Shown: piece by piece, positions 6,569-6,979 of the stretch | Layout: every line of letters begins with the position of its first letter | How positions within the stretch are numbered: the first letter of the stretch is position 1 | Source of the DNA: Desulfobacterales bacterium | GTDB taxonomy: Bacteria > Desulfobacterota > Desulfobacteria > Desulfobacterales > UBA5852 | Length of the DNA stretch: 6,979 nt | NCBI GenBank assembly: GCA_030066455.1 | Contig: JASJBQ010000255.1 | Location: 1 to 6,979, forward strand | Direction: 5' to 3' | Made by a program: the position numbers and the translations under genes | Notes under the pieces: generated by a model | What the model was told of the DNA's origin: nothing | Database searches by the model: none | Seen by the model: only the letters and a program-made list of their open reading frames with translations

Positions 6569-6572
6569 CCCC
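6551..6572 (+). repeat. Right terminal inverted repeat of the element
   Basis: It is the inverse of 5560-5581 with 18 of 22 matches. It also contains a perfect small hairpin, GGGTC-GACTT-GACCC (6557-6571), the kind of structure Y1 transposases recognise. The transposase stop codon falls in this repeat. Confidence 0.75.
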
Positions 6573-6587
6573 TAATGGCCCTACAAA

Positions 6588-6979
6588 GCGAAGTCTTAAC
6601 CAATGGCACTTGCGCTGATAGATTTCTGGATAATTCTCGCCTACCTGATTTTTGTTCTCGTGGTCGGGTATTTGTTTCGAAAAATCTCAGGCAAAAATAA
6701 AGAAGAGTACTTTCTGGCCGGAAGGAATGTACCCTGGTGGCTGGCTGGCATCTCAATCGTGGCCACGACATATGCGGCGGATACCCCGCTTGCCATATGC
6801 GGCATTATTGCGAGCAAAGGATTGTCCGGGAACTGGCTCTGGCTGCCATGGATGGGGATTCACGCGGCGGTTATCGTTATTTTCGCCGCGGCCTGGCGGA
6901 AAACCGGCGTGTTGACCGATGCGCAGTTTATTTCAATCCGCTATTCCGGAAAAAGAAAAGAAGCGCTTCGCCTCCTCAG
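6588..6979 (+). repeat. Duplicated segment, right copy (symporter 5' region)
   Basis: This is the partner of 3734-4125. It begins 15 bp after the end of the mobile element (6572) and continues past the window edge. Upstream of GCGAAG the two copies differ, so the duplicated unit or its conserved part starts here. Confidence 0.9.
6603..6979 (+). CDS. Sodium:solute symporter (SSS family), copy 2, 3' end beyond window
   Basis: The first 125 codons of a second symporter gene are open and in frame to the right edge. Compared with copy 1, 17 codons differ. Twelve changes are silent, and five alter residues (P2A, T24L, N71S, R100K, T121A), so both copies seem to have been kept under selection for protein function. 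It starts at an ATG with an in-frame TAA 6 nt upstream, and the same weak GAAG at the same distance as in copy 1. The present upstream neighbour is the transposase gene; before the insertion it was probably copy 1, only 27 bp away. Transcription may now come by read-through or from the promoter at the left end of the element. Whether the rest is intact cannot be seen. Confidence 0.9.
   Translation, partial: MALALIDFWIILAYLIFVLVVGYLFRKISGKNKEEYFLAGRNVPWWLAGISIVATTYAADTPLAICGIIASKGLSGNWLWLPWMGIHAAVIVIFAAAWRKTGVLTDAQFISIRYSGKRKEALRLL

Larger units (their letters stand above)
5560..6572 (+). mobile_element. One-gene RAYT/IS200-like transposable element with imperfect inverted ends
   Basis: The unit is about 1013 bp and holds only a Y1-type transposase gene. 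Its left end starts GGGGTCAGGTCTAC and its right end is the inverse GTCGACTTGACCCC. Over 22 bp the ends match at 18 positions. The left boundary could equally be 5561, because the flanking base is also G. No target-site duplication is seen, as expected for Y1 (HUH) enzymes. With removal of 5561-6572 the first symporter reads ...AAA GCG TAA, which supports these borders. The element separates two tandem symporter genes and is oriented the same way. I recall GGGGTCAGGTCTACAC-type ends beside such transposases in other genomes, but have not checked this. Confidence 0.8.

Noticed and set aside
5804..6771. Minus-strand open frames across the transposase and symporter copy 2
   Set aside because: They are antisense shadows; one crosses the element border, which a real gene would be unlikely to do.
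1..6979. CRISPR array, phage-defence cluster or rRNA genes
   Set aside because: No regularly spaced repeats of CRISPR size, no defence genes and no rRNA sequence are seen in the window.

Overview
The window looks like a chromosomal segment of a GC-rich, respiring Gram-negative bacterium. My best guess is a Desulfobacterota (deltaproteobacterial) or similar lineage. This rests on the style of the flavoprotein and symporter sequences and on the mix of small repeats and gene fragments; no marker gene settles it.

Left part (1-1605, minus strand): the first 535 codons of a succinate dehydrogenase / fumarate reductase flavoprotein (SdhA/FrdA), running off the left edge. Its 5' end faces a 329-bp gap with small palindromes. 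Then, on the plus strand, comes the N-terminal stub of a CPA2-type cation/proton antiporter (1935-2225). It breaks off after three membrane segments, just before an intact calcineurin-type metallophosphoesterase gene (2247-3008).

Middle part (3009-3748): about 740 bp without an intact gene and visibly less GC-rich than sdhA. It holds an inverted repeat, a tract of 8-bp 'GCGTCT' units, a 28-residue remnant of a RelA/SpoT-like HD-domain gene (3371-3454), and a perfect 7-bp-stem hairpin. With the antiporter stub, this makes 1.9-3.7 kb look like a rearrangement-prone island in which only the 5' ends of two genes survive.

Right part (3749-6979, plus strand): a complete sodium:solute symporter (SSS family, 610 aa), then a 1.0-kb one-gene mobile element, then the start of a second symporter gene about 94% identical in DNA to the first. 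The element carries a REP-associated-type Y1 (HUH) tyrosine transposase of 317 aa, bounded by imperfect 22-bp inverted ends starting GGGGTCA. Removing it on paper (5561-6572) joins the first symporter to a TAA stop, with 27 bp before the next ATG. The ancestral state was therefore probably a tight tandem symporter pair, split by insertion exactly at the stop codon. The element end now supplies a substitute stop, and a good promoter for a possibly leaderless transposase mRNA.

No CRISPR array, tRNA or rRNA was seen. The most interesting structure is the symporter-transposase-symporter arrangement and the unusual ends of the element.
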